Origin: Neisseriaceae bacterium
GTDB taxonomy: Bacteria > Pseudomonadota > Gammaproteobacteria > Burkholderiales > UBA11063
Direction of reading: 5' to 3'
Length of the DNA stretch: 45,568 nt
Assembly (NCBI GenBank): GCA_947446595.1
Contig: CANFGS010000016.1
Span: 1 to 45,568 of the forward strand
Shown: positions 8,027-18,423 of the stretch, one piece after another
Position numbering within the stretch: the first letter of the stretch is position 1
How the letters are laid out: every line of letters starts with the position of its first letter
Notes under the pieces: generated by a model
Told to the model about the DNA's origin: nothing
Seen by the model: only the letters and a program-made list of their open reading frames with translations
Databases searched by the model: none
Position numbers and translations under genes: made by a program

Positions 8027-10132
8027 TTACTTTTTTTCCTTACGGAAAGTTTTATTATTTTTGTTCAATCGACTCTTTGGAACATGATTACGCAGAACCT
8101 TATTACTTTCAGTAGATAAATGAATATTTTGGATTGAGATTTGCGGATCAAATAAATCCCCTTTGGCACTAACTGGAATGACTACAGACTTAATCTCTTG
8201 TTTATTCGGTGGTAAATTACTTTTAATAGTCAACATATAATCAAGCTGTGTATTGACAACATCAATGACTCCACTGCCACTAGCAATTAAATATGGTGAA
8301 TAAAAAACCACGTTTCCTAGTTTACTAACCCCATCAATAAAATTAAATTGAGCATTTAATTTTTGAAATATTGTGGATTTATTAATATTCAAGGAATGAG
8401 ATGCCGCGAAAATATTAAAATCTACCCCCTGAAATGCTCCATCCTTAGCATCAATGGTGATCGTACCATTTAAATTCTTGTGTAAATCAACATAGGAATT
8501 TGCATGACTAGTTACAGCATCTATTTTTAGATTGGCTTTGCCACTAATAGCTCCAACATCAAATAAGTCTTGGAACATTGTTTTAAGATCCAAATTATTG
8601 ATTGTTTGCTTTGTTGAAATATTATATCCATTACTTTCTTTAGATATTTTAGCACTGCCAAATAATGATCCATCATAAATATTAGCATGTAATTTATCGA
8701 TATTTAGTGTGTCATCCTGTAATTTAAACTCTGTATTTACATCATTTAAATGTATTCTATCCAAAGAAAAATGCCCAATATTAAGTTTTCCAGCAATATT
8801 AAGTGATGAAAACCATGCAAATGGTAATAAAGAATCGTCATAATAAAATGGCAATAGTTTACTACTAGCTACATTAAATGGTGATAAATCAAGATTATCA
8901 ACTGCGCCATTTATTAAAATCTTGGGTTTGTCACTCTTATTATCAACACTTAGTTCTAGCTTCAAAGGCGCTGCGTTTAAAACACCAGAAGCATTCACAT
9001 TAAATAAATATTTTTTAAAATCATATTGACACACACCAGATAATACTGCATTAAATTTATTATCCGCCATATCAGGTCTTTCATAATTTAATTTATTACG
9101 ACAATCCTTACTTACTATACCTGTAGCATTTATTTCTAATTGTTTTAATGTCGAATCAAGTTGTATATTATTTTGCTGTATATTCATCAAATAACTTATA
9201 CGACCTTCACCTAAGGAGTATGATTTATAATTTGGCATACTTAAATTACTTAGATTAAAATTAACAGACTGATTTGTAAATAAATTATTAAAAGCGAGGC
9301 TCAAATTATTAAAATTAGCACCATCTGGAGAAAAAATTGTTTTTGCAATGCTAAATTGACCTTTATGATTAGCCACATCAAGTGACCCAGACGAGTTATC
9401 TAAGATTAATTGCTTTTCTAAAACATGATAGCTCGTATCCGCACTAAACTTCATCTGCATATTAGTATTATAGACATTAACTTTAAAGTTTCTGAATTTA
9501 ATTACATCACTACTGATTGCATCCATAACTCCAGTAGAAGTTACAAAAGTAGCACTCTCCCCCATTTCAAACCCTAGTTTATAAACTGCTCCTGAATTTG
9601 TGTGCTGTACAGTAAATAGGCCATCTTTTATCGGATATGGAGCATTTTTATCATTTGAATTTATCCCAAAGATGCTAACATTATCAAGACGACTAAACGC
9701 TGAGCTACCTGAATCAGAAATTGTCAATAAATTACTAAGACCATATTTACGAATATTATTCTCATTAATATTGACATCATTTAGGTCTAAACGTTTAATT
9801 TTATATCTTGCAAAGACCAAATCAACCCAAGACAATTGGCAGTTAGCAGTTTTTATATGCATAAGCTCACTATTATTATTAGTTGCAACAGCCAAATCAT
9901 TAACTTCCAAACTCAATCCATGCCAAAATCGTGGAATAATTGCGCCGTTTACTTCGACATGATAATTATTATTATCAAATTCAGTATAAAGCATTTGTTT
10001 TACTTGATCTTCATTAAATAAATAAAAGAAGAAGAACATTGGACATGCAATAAATACCATTAGAAATACAACCGATATCCAATATAAAAGACGTATCCTA
10101 AATTTATTTAGACGAAAAGCCTTTTTTCTCAT
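8027..10132 (-). CDS. AsmA-family protein
   Basis: Large inner-membrane-anchored protein of 701 residues. It has a basic N-terminus, one membrane segment (about residues 14-38), then a long periplasmic beta-rich body full of Asn, Asp and Ser with repeated short strands. The order (membrane anchor, PRFWHGLSLEVNDLAV near residue 68, and a C-terminal region with GAFQGVDFNIFAAS and ANGS-like strands) fits the AsmA family, whose members act in outer-membrane biogenesis or phospholipid transport. The ATG overlaps the coaE stop by one base (TAATG), so it is translationally coupled. Its exact role cannot be told from sequence. Confidence 0.8.
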   Translation of the reverse strand: MRKKAFRLNKFRIRLLYWISVVFLMVFIACPMFFFFYLFNEDQVKQMLYTEFDNNNYHVEVNGAIIPRFWHGLSLEVNDLAVATNNNSELMHIKTANCQLSWVDLVFARYKIKRLDLNDVNINENNIRKYGLSNLLTISDSGSSAFSRLDNVSIFGINSNDKNAPYPIKDGLFTVQHTNSGAVYKLGFEMGESATFVTSTGVMDAISSDVIKFRNFKVNVYNTNMQMKFSADTSYHVLEKQLILDNSSGSLDVANHKGQFSIAKTIFSPDGANFNNLSLAFNNLFTNQSVNFNLSNLSMPNYKSYSLGEGRISYLMNIQQNNIQLDSTLKQLEINATGIVSKDCRNKLNYERPDMADNKFNAVLSGVCQYDFKKYLFNVNASGVLNAAPLKLELSVDNKSDKPKILINGAVDNLDLSPFNVASSKLLPFYYDDSLLPFAWFSSLNIAGKLNIGHFSLDRIHLNDVNTEFKLQDDTLNIDKLHANIYDGSLFGSAKISKESNGYNISTKQTINNLDLKTMFQDLFDVGAISGKANLKIDAVTSHANSYVDLHKNLNGTITIDAKDGAFQGVDFNIFAASHSLNINKSTIFQKLNAQFNFIDGVSKLGNVVFYSPYLIASGSGVIDVVNTQLDYMLTIKSNLPPNKQEIKSVVIPVSAKGDLFDPQISIQNIHLSTESNKVLRNHVPKSRLNKNNKTFRKEKK

Positions 10133-10743
10133 TATACAGCTACATCTTTAAATATTTTTTTGTAGTTATTATTTAACTTAATAATTTGCTCTTTCAAAGA
10201 GGTAATATGGCTATTATTATCAATAATATCATCACACAGCACTAATTGTAATGATTGCGGCATTTGTGCATTTAAGATTTTTTTAACATCTTGTTCATTT
10301 ATAACACTTCGATTAATTACTCGTTTAATCAAAACATCTTCTTTACAATCAACAAAGATACTTCTTTGAATAAGATTAATATATTTTACAGACTTAAATA
10401 ATAACGGGACTACTACAATCAAATAACTCTGAGAAGACGTATTAACCTCGTTTTGTACTTCAGCAAAAATAAGCGGGTACAAGATATTCTCTAATTTATG
10501 CCGACTCCACGGATCACTAAACACTAATTCCCTCATTAACGATCTATTTAGTTCACCACTATCTTTAATAAATTTATCCCCAAAAGTGTCATATATCTCT
10601 TTAATTGCAATACCATTAGCAGATGTAATTTGGTGAGCAATTATATCCGTATCAATTACATCAACTCCAAGATCTCTAAAAATATCGGCGGCTAGTGATT
10701 TCCCACTACCAATTAGTCCCGTCAACCCAATAATATATTTCAC
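10132..10743 (-). CDS. coaE: Dephospho-CoA kinase
   Basis: Last step of coenzyme A synthesis: phosphorylates the 3'-OH of dephospho-CoA. A P-loop GLTGLIGSGKS lies at the very start and DVIDTDIIAHQI follows, both typical of CoaE. At 203 residues it has the family length. The start is GTG at 10743, overlapping the pilD stop as GTGA. The pilD-coaE order is common in beta- and gammaproteobacteria with type IV pili. Confidence 0.95.
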   Translation of the reverse strand: MKYIIGLTGLIGSGKSLAADIFRDLGVDVIDTDIIAHQITSANGIAIKEIYDTFGDKFIKDSGELNRSLMRELVFSDPWSRHKLENILYPLIFAEVQNEVNTSSQSYLIVVVPLLFKSVKYINLIQRSIFVDCKEDVLIKRVINRSVINEQDVKKILNAQMPQSLQLVLCDDIIDNNSHITSLKEQIIKLNNNYKKIFKDVAV

Positions 10744-11639
10744 AAATTAGGCAACTCTAAAAAATCTTTTAACCATGCTGAACTTTCAAACGAATGCGCT
10801 AAAAAAATAAATAATAATGAAGCTAAACCCAAAAATGGCCCAAATGGAATATGATGTTGTAATGCATTCTTAATATTTCCACTAGTTTTTATTTTATCAC
10901 TAATTATAATAATGACAAAATATATTATCCCCAAAATAGATGCTATGAAAGTCACAGGAATGAGCGCTTGATAGCCACTCCATGCCAAAATTGCAGCTAA
11001 AAATTTAAAATCACCATAGCCCATACCATCTTTTTTAGTAATCAACTTAAATCCCCAATAAATTGACCAAAGTACAAAATAACCAAGCGCCGCTCCAATT
11101 ACTGCGTTTTCTAAGCTACCTGATAACACACCATGAATATTAAATAAAAGACCAAGCCATAATAGCGGTAGTGTTAATTCATCAGGTAAAATAAAATTAT
11201 CATAATCAATAAAAACCAAACATATTACAAATGATATATATAATAGTATACCTAATAATAAAACACCACTAAAATAACACCCTGCAATAACAAAAAGCCC
11301 ACCAGTTAGGAGCTCCACAAAGGGATAGCATTTGGATATTTTGGCCTTACAAAAATAACATTTCCCTTTAAGTATCAAAAATCCAATAAGAGGTATATTT
11401 GCCCATTCTGGAATTTTTTTCAAACAATCCCTACAATGTGACCGAGGATACATCAGGTTAAATGATGATTTAGTTGGTTCATTACCTGACAATATAGCGC
11501 AATCATTTTCCCATTTATGTTGTAGCATAATAGGTAAACGATAGATTACAACATTTAAAAAGCTACCTATGACGCCACCTAAAATAAACAATAGTATCTC
11601 AAATACTAGATGCGGTAAAATTTCTATACTATCTATCAC
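10740..11639 (-). CDS. pilD: Prepilin peptidase / N-methyltransferase
   Basis: Inner-membrane aspartyl protease that cleaves and N-methylates type IV prepilins. The N-terminal cytoplasmic domain carries two CxxC pairs (CRDC and CYFC) that bind zinc. The catalytic Asp residues lie in IDYDNFILPDE and in GMGYGDFKFLA. About eight hydrophobic segments are visible in 299 residues. It implies type IV pili or a type II secretion system elsewhere in the genome, although pilB and pilC are not next to it as they often are. It is tightly packed between the CNNM-like gene and coaE. Confidence 0.95.
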   Translation of the reverse strand: MIDSIEILPHLVFEILLFILGGVIGSFLNVVIYRLPIMLQHKWENDCAILSGNEPTKSSFNLMYPRSHCRDCLKKIPEWANIPLIGFLILKGKCYFCKAKISKCYPFVELLTGGLFVIAGCYFSGVLLLGILLYISFVICLVFIDYDNFILPDELTLPLLWLGLLFNIHGVLSGSLENAVIGAALGYFVLWSIYWGFKLITKKDGMGYGDFKFLAAILAWSGYQALIPVTFIASILGIIYFVIIIISDKIKTSGNIKNALQHHIPFGPFLGLASLLFIFLAHSFESSAWLKDFLELPNL

Positions 11640-11652
11640 TTAAGAGCTCCCA

Positions 11653-12897
11653 TTATTTTACACTAATTTTAACACGCTCAACCCAATAAGGCCCTGTACT
11701 TATTACTTCGAAAATAATATTTTTAATTTTAAAACACACTCCTACACTCGGAATAGTATTTAATATTTTTAAAACTAAGCCATTAACTGTTAAGGTTGTA
11801 CCAGTTAGTGGAAGATCTAGATTATAAAGTTCATTTAACTCTCGAATAAGCATTGCACCATCAACTATTAGTTGATTAAATTCATTTTGCACCACCAATC
11901 TTCTTGTTTGTGGGGCTTCAGTTGTAAAGTCCCCAAAAATCATCTCAAACATGTCTTCAAGGCATGCAATACCAAGTATATCACCATACTCATTAATTAT
12001 CACAAAAATCCTGCTTTTTAGCTTTTGGGCACGCTGAATTTGTTTAATTATTGGCATAAAATCATTAACAAAATTAATAGGTCGTACAATTTGACGTAAA
12101 CTATTTTCATCAATTTCATCAAGTGATAAAATATTTTTTACATGAATAAAACCTATTATATTATCAATTTTTTTATCATAAACAATAATTTGGGTATGGT
12201 GCGTTGTCATAATCTTCTTTGCGACCACCTCCATATCACCTGATATATCTATTGACTCTACCATTCTAAGTGGTATCAAAACCTCTTTAACCGTAATGGC
12301 TTCAATATCAATAGAATTTAGTAAGATCGAGCGATGCTGCCCACTAAATGGTGAATTTTTGTCAGCTATAATTGACTTTAATTCTTCTGCAGTTGTAGTA
12401 TCTGTAGCATTAATATTAAAAAACATAGTAATAACACGTATTAGCCCATCAATAAACCATACGATAGGCTTACATACACAAAATAAATAATATAAAGGAA
12501 TCGATATAAAGCTAAGTGTTCTTAGCGGTGACTTGGAAGCAATTATTTTAGGCAATGCTTCAGAAAATATAATAATAAAAAATGCAATAAATATAGTAGT
12601 AAGAGGCAGAGTTATATGATTATCAAATCCATGTAATAGTTCTGCAACTATTATAGTACTTAAAGTGGTAAATACTGCATTAAATAAACTATTTCCAAAT
12701 AAACTAAAGATAAGTACACTATTTAATTGCTGCTTTAATAAATATGCATATTTTGCCCAGCGATATTTATCTTGCATAAGTTTTAGTTTATGCTCTGATA
12801 TTGCAACTGTTGCCGTCTCCAAAAAAGAGAACAAACTAGCACAAATAAGAATAAATAATATAACAAATAGTGTAAACAATATAGAATCGAAAATCAT
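11653..12897 (-). CDS. CNNM/CorC-like membrane protein with CBS domains (hemolysin family)
   Basis: Inner-membrane protein of 414 residues: a DUF21 (CNNM) domain of about four membrane segments at residues 1-170, starting with the family pattern FSFLETATVAISEHKLKLM. A pair of CBS domains follows (IPLRMVESIDISGD and IFVIINEYGDILGIACLEDM), and a C-terminal CorC/HlyC domain ends it. Relatives (E. coli YfjD, CorB) are linked to magnesium or cobalt export. It lies first in the unit with pilD-coaE-asmA. The ribosome site is weak. Confidence 0.87.
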   Translation of the reverse strand: MIFDSILFTLFVILFILICASLFSFLETATVAISEHKLKLMQDKYRWAKYAYLLKQQLNSVLIFSLFGNSLFNAVFTTLSTIIVAELLHGFDNHITLPLTTIFIAFFIIIFSEALPKIIASKSPLRTLSFISIPLYYLFCVCKPIVWFIDGLIRVITMFFNINATDTTTAEELKSIIADKNSPFSGQHRSILLNSIDIEAITVKEVLIPLRMVESIDISGDMEVVAKKIMTTHHTQIIVYDKKIDNIIGFIHVKNILSLDEIDENSLRQIVRPINFVNDFMPIIKQIQRAQKLKSRIFVIINEYGDILGIACLEDMFEMIFGDFTTEAPQTRRLVVQNEFNQLIVDGAMLIRELNELYNLDLPLTGTTLTVNGLVLKILNTIPSVGVCFKIKNIIFEVISTGPYWVERVKISVK

Positions 12898-12956
12898 ATG
12901 ATGCTTATCGAAAGAGATAAATCCCAGGTTATAAAATTATAAACTAGGGGTATAAT

Positions 12957-12976
12957 TGCCAAAGATGACTTTGGCA
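12957..12976 (-). terminator. Hairpin directly after the porin gene
   Basis: A perfect 8-bp stem TGCCAAAG/CTTTGGCA with a 4-base loop, five bases past the porin stop codon. In the porin direction it is followed by ATTATACC rather than a T run, so it may be a weak terminator or an mRNA-stabilising 3' structure. Confidence 0.5.
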
Positions 12977-12981
12977 CAATA

Positions 12982-14313
12982 TTAGAATGTATGAGTAAAA
13001 CCAATTGCAGTTGACGATTGATTAGCGAACGCTTGGTTACTACCATTAACTGTAGTACTAGCTGTACTACAAGACGTACCACAATAGCTAATGTTTTGTA
13101 ACGTACTACCATACCATACTTGACCAGCATTGATAAACACGATGGTTTTTGGGGTGATATTCCAATCCAATTCGGCAACTAATTGTTGATAACCCGAGTC
13201 AGCTATTTGATTAGCAGAACCTGTTGTTATACTCCACATATCCCCGCCGTACATCATATTATTACCATATACATAGCCAAGTTTTGGAGTCCAAGGCCCA
13301 AGGTGCCAACCAAATGAAGCTGCAAACTCTTGAGTTTGATATTGACTGCTATTTAAACCTTGCACATTATATCCAGGATTTGTTATATAGTTGTTAAATG
13401 ATCCACCAGAGTTAGCCCAGCTATACCATCCTTGACCGTTAGATATTTGTAACCCAGCACCAAGAACCATACCATCAGGATCTTCGTAACCAACTTCAAG
13501 CCTATTGATATAAGCGTTTTGGTAAGCAGCTTGACTACCAGCTGGTTGTGCAATACCACTTGTACCAGTTGAATAAGCACCAACTTGAGTAGTTATCATA
13601 GTACCTAGTTTCACAGAGTAGTTATTGTGTGCCCAAGCTACACCAGCACTTGTTATTCCTCCAGAGTAGTTACCATTTAGACCGCCACCAAAGTTATTAC
13701 TGCTCCCAACACCTGATACACCAATTGTACCATTTGATTGAAAAGAGTACTCACCAGCAAAACTAAAGCCACCCCAATTGCTAGAATCATAACGAACTGA
13801 AGTTGGTAATAATCTACTAGAACGCGACCATAAGCCCAAACCATTCACACCATTATTGTAGTTAAATGTATCGATTGCACCCATATTAGAACGCATATAA
13901 TTAGATAGATTACCTAAACGAAATCTACCCCAAGCACCATTTAGTCCAAGATATGACTCAGATGATGCCAAAGTATTTACTTCACTAGTAACGTGTCCAT
14001 TATTGGCTGTAGTACTTCCTGGGTTTTGTGGAACCATAGTACCACCACCAGTTGAATTGTAATAAGCTTGACCAGATGCTATATCTAAGTACTGCTCCAC
14101 TTGCCAAATAGCAGAAGTTTCACCATACACTTGATCGCTACCACGAATACCAAAATATGAACCAAAATCCTGTACACTTCCAGAGCCTGGGATTGTAGTA
14201 TTTTGAAATTGATCGTTTTCTACACCTGCTGCAACTCTACCGTATAGATTGACATCAGCAAATAATGCAGTTGAAGAAGAAGCAAGAACTAATGCAATTA
14301 ACTTTTTTCTCAT
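12982..14313 (-). CDS. General porin (Gram-negative porin family)
   Basis: Outer-membrane trimeric diffusion channel. The signal peptide MRKKLIALVLASSSTALFA is followed by DVNLYGRVAAGVE, the classic first strand of neisserial and other betaproteobacterial porins. The body has alternating strands, and the protein ends in GFTHTF, with the C-terminal Phe recognised by the BAM machinery. At 443 residues it is longer than many relatives (330-400); the extra length lies in Gly/Ser/Asn/Thr-rich loops. One loop near the C-terminus has two Cys (SYCGTSCST) that could form a disulfide. AGAGGT lies eight bases before the ATG. It stands alone and faces away from ftsE. Confidence 0.95.
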   Translation of the reverse strand: MRKKLIALVLASSSTALFADVNLYGRVAAGVENDQFQNTTIPGSGSVQDFGSYFGIRGSDQVYGETSAIWQVEQYLDIASGQAYYNSTGGGTMVPQNPGSTTANNGHVTSEVNTLASSESYLGLNGAWGRFRLGNLSNYMRSNMGAIDTFNYNNGVNGLGLWSRSSRLLPTSVRYDSSNWGGFSFAGEYSFQSNGTIGVSGVGSSNNFGGGLNGNYSGGITSAGVAWAHNNYSVKLGTMITTQVGAYSTGTSGIAQPAGSQAAYQNAYINRLEVGYEDPDGMVLGAGLQISNGQGWYSWANSGGSFNNYITNPGYNVQGLNSSQYQTQEFAASFGWHLGPWTPKLGYVYGNNMMYGGDMWSITTGSANQIADSGYQQLVAELDWNITPKTIVFINAGQVWYGSTLQNISYCGTSCSTASTTVNGSNQAFANQSSTAIGFTHTF

Positions 14314-14453
14314 ATAGATACCTCTACAAATGGGAAGTGTTTACGATAGATTAAGAACATGAATATTACTAACTAATTATTCTATCATAATAATAATTTA
14401 ATAAATGTATTTTTTTAGATAATTAATATATTTTTTATTTTTGACTAATAAGA

Positions 14454-14462
14454 TGGTATAAT
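14454..14462 (+). promoter_or_regulatory. Extended -10 promoter of the ftsE operon
   Basis: TGGTATAAT lies 38 bases before the ftsE ATG. A TTGACT is present at 14441 but only 10 bases from the -10 box, too close to serve as -35. The surrounding 100 bases are very AT-rich. Confidence 0.5.
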
Positions 14463-14500
14463 TTTTGTCTTCATACTTGATATTTTAACTGATGGATTAG

Positions 14501-15175
14501 ATGAAATATATGGACAAAAAAATTATAAATTTTGAACAAGTAAGTAAAATATACTCTGGATCTATTTCGGCTATAGAAAATATTTCCTTTAGTATCGACC
14601 GTGGTGAGCTTGTTTTTCTTGCCGGTCATTCTGGGGCTGGAAAATCTACAATACTTAAACTAATTGCTGGTATTGAAACTGCAAGTTCGGGCAATGTAAT
14701 TGTAAATGGCTTTGATTTATCTACTACCAAACTTAACCACCGAACATTTATTCGCCAACATATTGGATTTATATTTCAAGATCATAAAATATTATATGAC
14801 CGTAATGTATTTGATAATGTACGAATATCTCTAGATATAATGGAATATCCTGAGCATATAATAAAAGAACGTGTATTAAGTGCTTTACAAAGTGTAGGTT
14901 TAGAAGATAAAATAAAATCTACACCTGAGAGTTTATCAGGGGGCGAACAGCAGCGCTTATGTATTGCAAGAGCAGTAGTCCATCAACCAAAAATCCTCTT
15001 AGCTGACGAACCAACTGCAAATTTGGATCGGGATAACGCCCTTAAAATCCTTGAGCTATTCAAAACATTCCATCAAGCTGGGGTTACTATAATCATTTCG
15101 GCACATGATGAGTCAATTTTGAATGATTACGGTCGGCGTATTATTAGTTTAAGCCATGGGCAGCTGAAAGGGTAA
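14501..15175 (+). CDS. ftsE: Cell division ATP-binding protein FtsE
   Basis: Cytoplasmic ATPase of the FtsEX complex, which controls peptidoglycan hydrolases at the septum. The ABC motifs are complete: Walker A GHSGAGKST, signature LSGGEQQR, Walker B ILLADEPTANLD, and the switch His in ISAHDE. At 224 residues it has the usual length. The ATG at 14501 is used here; an ATG three codons later is possible. Two bases separate it from ftsX. Confidence 0.96.
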   Translation: MKYMDKKIINFEQVSKIYSGSISAIENISFSIDRGELVFLAGHSGAGKSTILKLIAGIETASSGNVIVNGFDLSTTKLNHRTFIRQHIGFIFQDHKILYDRNVFDNVRISLDIMEYPEHIIKERVLSALQSVGLEDKIKSTPESLSGGEQQRLCIARAVVHQPKILLADEPTANLDRDNALKILELFKTFHQAGVTIIISAHDESILNDYGRRIISLSHGQLKG

Positions 15176-15177
15176 AA

Positions 15178-16104
15178 ATGATAACAAAACTATTTACGAC
15201 ACATACTCGAAGCCTTATTGCTGCAAGTCATAAACTAATTAAAAGCCCAACTGAACATGTTATTAATATACTAACCGTATCAATAATAATTGCTATTTTA
15301 AGCTCTATTTTTGTAATCACCAAAAGTAGTGTAGTTTGGGAGAAAAACAATCTTAACTTTCCGCAAATAATGATTTATCTTAATCAAGATGCCAAACAAA
15401 ACGATGTATCTAAACTTGAGGCCACTATAAACCATTTTAATCAAAAAATAATTAAAAATTACCAATTTGTAAGTAAAGAACACGGTCTTAATGAGTTACA
15501 AAATGATGCTCACTTAAAGTCTATAACATCTGATGTACTAGAAAGTAGTACTAACCCCCTACCCGATATTCTTGTCGTAAATACAAATAGCTCAAACACA
15601 AAACTGCTTGATCAACTAACTAAACGCATTAGTAGCCTGCCTATGGTAGACAATGTACAAATTGATACTAGTTATGCAAGTAAAATAGATGACCTAATAA
15701 ACTTTGTTAAAAAAATTGCTACTTTCTTACAAATAGTATTTGTAATTATGTTTGTACTAGTATTATATAATATGATACGTCTACAAATGCTATTGTGTAA
15801 AGATGAGATAAACGTTTCGCGCCTAATTGGTGCTTCAGATAGTTTCATCATGAGACCTCTTGCTTATTATGCAATTTTACAAGTAACATTTGCTTGTGGG
15901 GTAGCTTATGTACTTGTTAATTTATTTATTAACTTTGTAAATGGATTATTTAACCAATTAAATTCTTTATTTGGAAATGATTTCTTACTCTCAAATTTGA
16001 GCCGCATTGAGTTGATACAAATGCTATGTATATTAATAATATTCACTATCTTTGCAGTTTTTCTTGCTGTAAGATGGGTCTTTAAAAATAGTTATGCACA
16101 ATAA
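15178..16104 (+). CDS. ftsX: Cell division protein FtsX
   Basis: Membrane partner of FtsE. The first membrane segment is at about residues 25-48, a periplasmic domain follows (FPQIMIYLNQDAKQNDVSKLE and the conserved PLPDILVV pattern), then three C-terminal membrane segments. The RLIGASDSFIMRP motif, where FtsX contacts FtsE, is present before the third segment. The stop codon is immediately followed by the queA ATG. Confidence 0.94.
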   Translation: MITKLFTTHTRSLIAASHKLIKSPTEHVINILTVSIIIAILSSIFVITKSSVVWEKNNLNFPQIMIYLNQDAKQNDVSKLEATINHFNQKIIKNYQFVSKEHGLNELQNDAHLKSITSDVLESSTNPLPDILVVNTNSSNTKLLDQLTKRISSLPMVDNVQIDTSYASKIDDLINFVKKIATFLQIVFVIMFVLVLYNMIRLQMLLCKDEINVSRLIGASDSFIMRPLAYYAILQVTFACGVAYVLVNLFINFVNGLFNQLNSLFGNDFLLSNLSRIELIQMLCILIIFTIFAVFLAVRWVFKNSYAQ

Positions 16105-17139
16105 ATGTTTAAACTTAGCGATTTTGATTATGAGTTACCTGACGAATTAATTGCAAGTAACCCACCTAAAAACCGTGGTGATAGTAGGTTACTAGTAGCG
16201 ACGAACCAAAACTTACTTGATCTAAAATTTAATCAGATAATTGATTTTATTAATCCCAATGATGTAATAGTATTTAATAACTCGAAAGTGATTAAAGCAC
16301 GCTTATTTGGTAATAAAATTAGCGGTGGAAAAATTGAAATCCTAATTGAACGAATTTTACCTAGTAAAGAAATAATAGCCTTTATCGGTTCCAATAAAAC
16401 CATCCCTATCGGGATGATAGTCAAACTTCCCAATGAAATATCTGTAAAAGTAATTGAAAAGATGGATGGCTTATTCAAATTAAGCCCTATTAGCCCGGTT
16501 AACTGGCTAGAATATCTAGATAAATATGGTCATATCCCATTACCACCATATATCAAAAGAACTGATGATAAGGATGATGAGACCCGCTACCAAACAGTAT
16601 ACGCCAAAAACGAAGGCTCAGTTGCATCTCCTACTGCAGGATTACATTTCACCAAAGAACTACTGGAGCAAATAAAAAACAAAGGTGCTACAATAGCTTA
16701 TGTCACTTTACATGTGGGTTCAGGTACTTTCAAACCAGTTAGTAATGAAGATATATCTAAGCACAAAATGCACAGTGAAATTTATTCGATTGACGAAAAC
16801 ACTCTTCAATTAATTAGGCAGGCTCGGCTTAATGGTGGTAGCATTATTGCTGTAGGTACTACTAGTGTTCGTACATTAGAAACAGTTGCTAAGAATAGTT
16901 TTACCAGACTCACTGGCGAGACTGATATTTTTATTACTCCTGGATATAAGTTTCAGTTAGTTGACAAAATGATTACTAATTTTCATTTACCAAAATCAAC
17001 TCTAATGATGTTAGTTTCTGCATTTGCTGGGTTTGAGACTATAAAAAAAGTTTACTCACATGCTGTAAAAAATAAATATCGTTTTTTTAGTTACGGGGAT
17101 GCATGTATTTTCATGAAACAAGGTGAAGAAAATGAATAA
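16105..17139 (+). CDS. queA: S-adenosylmethionine:tRNA ribosyltransferase-isomerase
   Basis: Adds the cyclopentene ring precursor to preQ1 at tRNA position 34, giving epoxyqueuosine. Signatures are [24 protein letters not shown] at the start, [22 protein letters not shown] in the middle and [20 protein letters not shown] near the end. At 344 residues it has normal length. The start codon abuts the ftsX stop and the end overlaps ubiE by eight bases, so it sits within one transcription unit with ftsEX and the ubi genes. Confidence 0.97.
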   Translation: MFKLSDFDYELPDELIASNPPKNRGDSRLLVATNQNLLDLKFNQIIDFINPNDVIVFNNSKVIKARLFGNKISGGKIEILIERILPSKEIIAFIGSNKTIPIGMIVKLPNEISVKVIEKMDGLFKLSPISPVNWLEYLDKYGHIPLPPYIKRTDDKDDETRYQTVYAKNEGSVASPTAGLHFTKELLEQIKNKGATIAYVTLHVGSGTFKPVSNEDISKHKMHSEIYSIDENTLQLIRQARLNGGSIIAVGTTSVRTLETVAKNSFTRLTGETDIFITPGYKFQLVDKMITNFHLPKSTLMMLVSAFAGFETIKKVYSHAVKNKYRFFSYGDACIFMKQGEENE

Positions 17140-17869
17140 TAAAACCACAGATTTTGGCTTTACCAAAGTCGAAGAAAACCAAAAAGCCGCAATGGTGGCC
17201 GATGTATTTCATAGTGTAGCTAAAAACTATGACATAATGAATGATGTGATGTCTATGGGATTACACCGCTTATGGAAGAAATTTACTTTTTTTACTAGTG
17301 ATATCAAGTCTGGGGACAAAGTGCTTGATATTGCAGGTGGTACTGGTGATATGACTCTGGGGTTTAAACAACTAGTTGGCGATACTGGTACTGTATGGCA
17401 CACTGATATTAACTCTTCAATGCTAAAAGTTGGGCGCGATCGCTTATTCGATAAGGGAATTATTACCCCACAGTGTTTATGTGATGCAGAAAAACTTCCC
17501 TTTCCCGATAATTATTTTAATGCAGTATGTGTGTCATTTGGACTTAGAAATATGACCCATAAAGATATTGCTCTAAATGAGATGCATAGAGTTTTAAAAC
17601 CCGGTGGTGTATTATTGATACTAGAATTTTCTAAAGTAATTAAACCCTTAGAGAAAATTTATGATTTATATTCATTCAAATTTTTACCATTTATGGGTAA
17701 ATTAATTGCCAAAGACCGAGATAGTTATACATATCTTGCAGAATCAATCAGAATGCACCCCGATCAAGAAACACTTAAACAAATAATGCTAGATTCTGGG
17801 TTTGAAAAAGTTAATTATCACAATCTTACTTTTGGTGTTACTGCACTACATAAGGGATACAAAGCGTGA
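17132..17869 (+). CDS. ubiE: Ubiquinone/menaquinone biosynthesis C-methyltransferase
   Basis: SAM-dependent C-methyltransferase of quinone synthesis. The motifs [18 protein letters not shown], the SAM loop [11 protein letters not shown] and SFGLRNMT are diagnostic. The ATG at 17132 has AGGTGAAG upstream and yields 245 residues; an in-frame GTG at 17123 is weaker. It overlaps queA at its start and shares GTGA with ubiJ at its end. Confidence 0.97.
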   Translation: MNNKTTDFGFTKVEENQKAAMVADVFHSVAKNYDIMNDVMSMGLHRLWKKFTFFTSDIKSGDKVLDIAGGTGDMTLGFKQLVGDTGTVWHTDINSSMLKVGRDRLFDKGIITPQCLCDAEKLPFPDNYFNAVCVSFGLRNMTHKDIALNEMHRVLKPGGVLLILEFSKVIKPLEKIYDLYSFKFLPFMGKLIAKDRDSYTYLAESIRMHPDQETLKQIMLDSGFEKVNYHNLTFGVTALHKGYKA

Positions 17870-18423
17870 CCAAAACCATTCTGCTGCTTTTAAATAAAAT
17901 TCTAATATCCAATGAAAGTAGTCAACATTTATTGGCGCAACATTATAATAAAAGTTTTCGTATAATATTTCCCGTATTTAGTATTTCAGCTATTATTGAA
18001 CAAAATGGGAATTTAGGTATATATGATCAAGATGAAGTAGATAGTACGATAAAAATCCCATTATCTAGTATGAATTACTTAATTAATCAAGATAAACTTG
18101 CTATTATCAAACAAATCGAGATTAGTGGCGATAAGAATTTTGGATTATTTCTACTTGAGCTTTTGTCTAAATTGAATTGGAATATCATAGATCATGATAA
18201 AATACCAGGAAGTAAAATTCTTGCAAACTTTTTTATCAAGCTAAATAAACAATTTCAATTAGTAGCGACTAATGCGGCACAATCGATTACTGAATATTTA
18301 CTTTATGAGACTGAAGACTTAGTTACTCAGTATGAAATGAATGATTTTTGTAGGGAAGTCGATGAATTAAATAACCGCGCCGATATCCTTAAAGCACGCA
18401 TTAATTTATTGTTAACCACATAG
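17866..18423 (+). CDS. ubiJ: UbiJ-like ubiquinone biosynthesis accessory protein
   Basis: Sterol-carrier-like (SCP2) accessory factor that in E. coli joins the cytosolic Ubi complex and holds the hydrophobic intermediates. Sequence identity is hard to judge by eye, but the position between ubiE and ubiB, the 185-residue length, the SCP2-like N-terminal half, and the charged helical C-terminus ([20 protein letters not shown]) agree with UbiJ. The start is GTG at 17866 overlapping the ubiE stop. A palindromic repeat cluster separates it from ubiB. Confidence 0.82.
   Translation: MTKTILLLLNKILISNESSQHLLAQHYNKSFRIIFPVFSISAIIEQNGNLGIYDQDEVDSTIKIPLSSMNYLINQDKLAIIKQIEISGDKNFGLFLLELLSKLNWNIIDHDKIPGSKILANFFIKLNKQFQLVATNAAQSITEYLLYETEDLVTQYEMNDFCREVDELNNRADILKARINLLLTT

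Noticed and set aside
9600-9962. Plus-strand open frame of 120 codons antisense to the asmA-like gene
   Set aside because: No ribosome site or recognisable protein features; it is explained by the opposite frame of an AT-rich gene.
14441-14462. TTGACT as -35 box of the ftsE promoter
   Set aside because: Only 10 bases separate it from TATAAT; functional spacing is about 16-18, so the extended -10 alone is the better reading.
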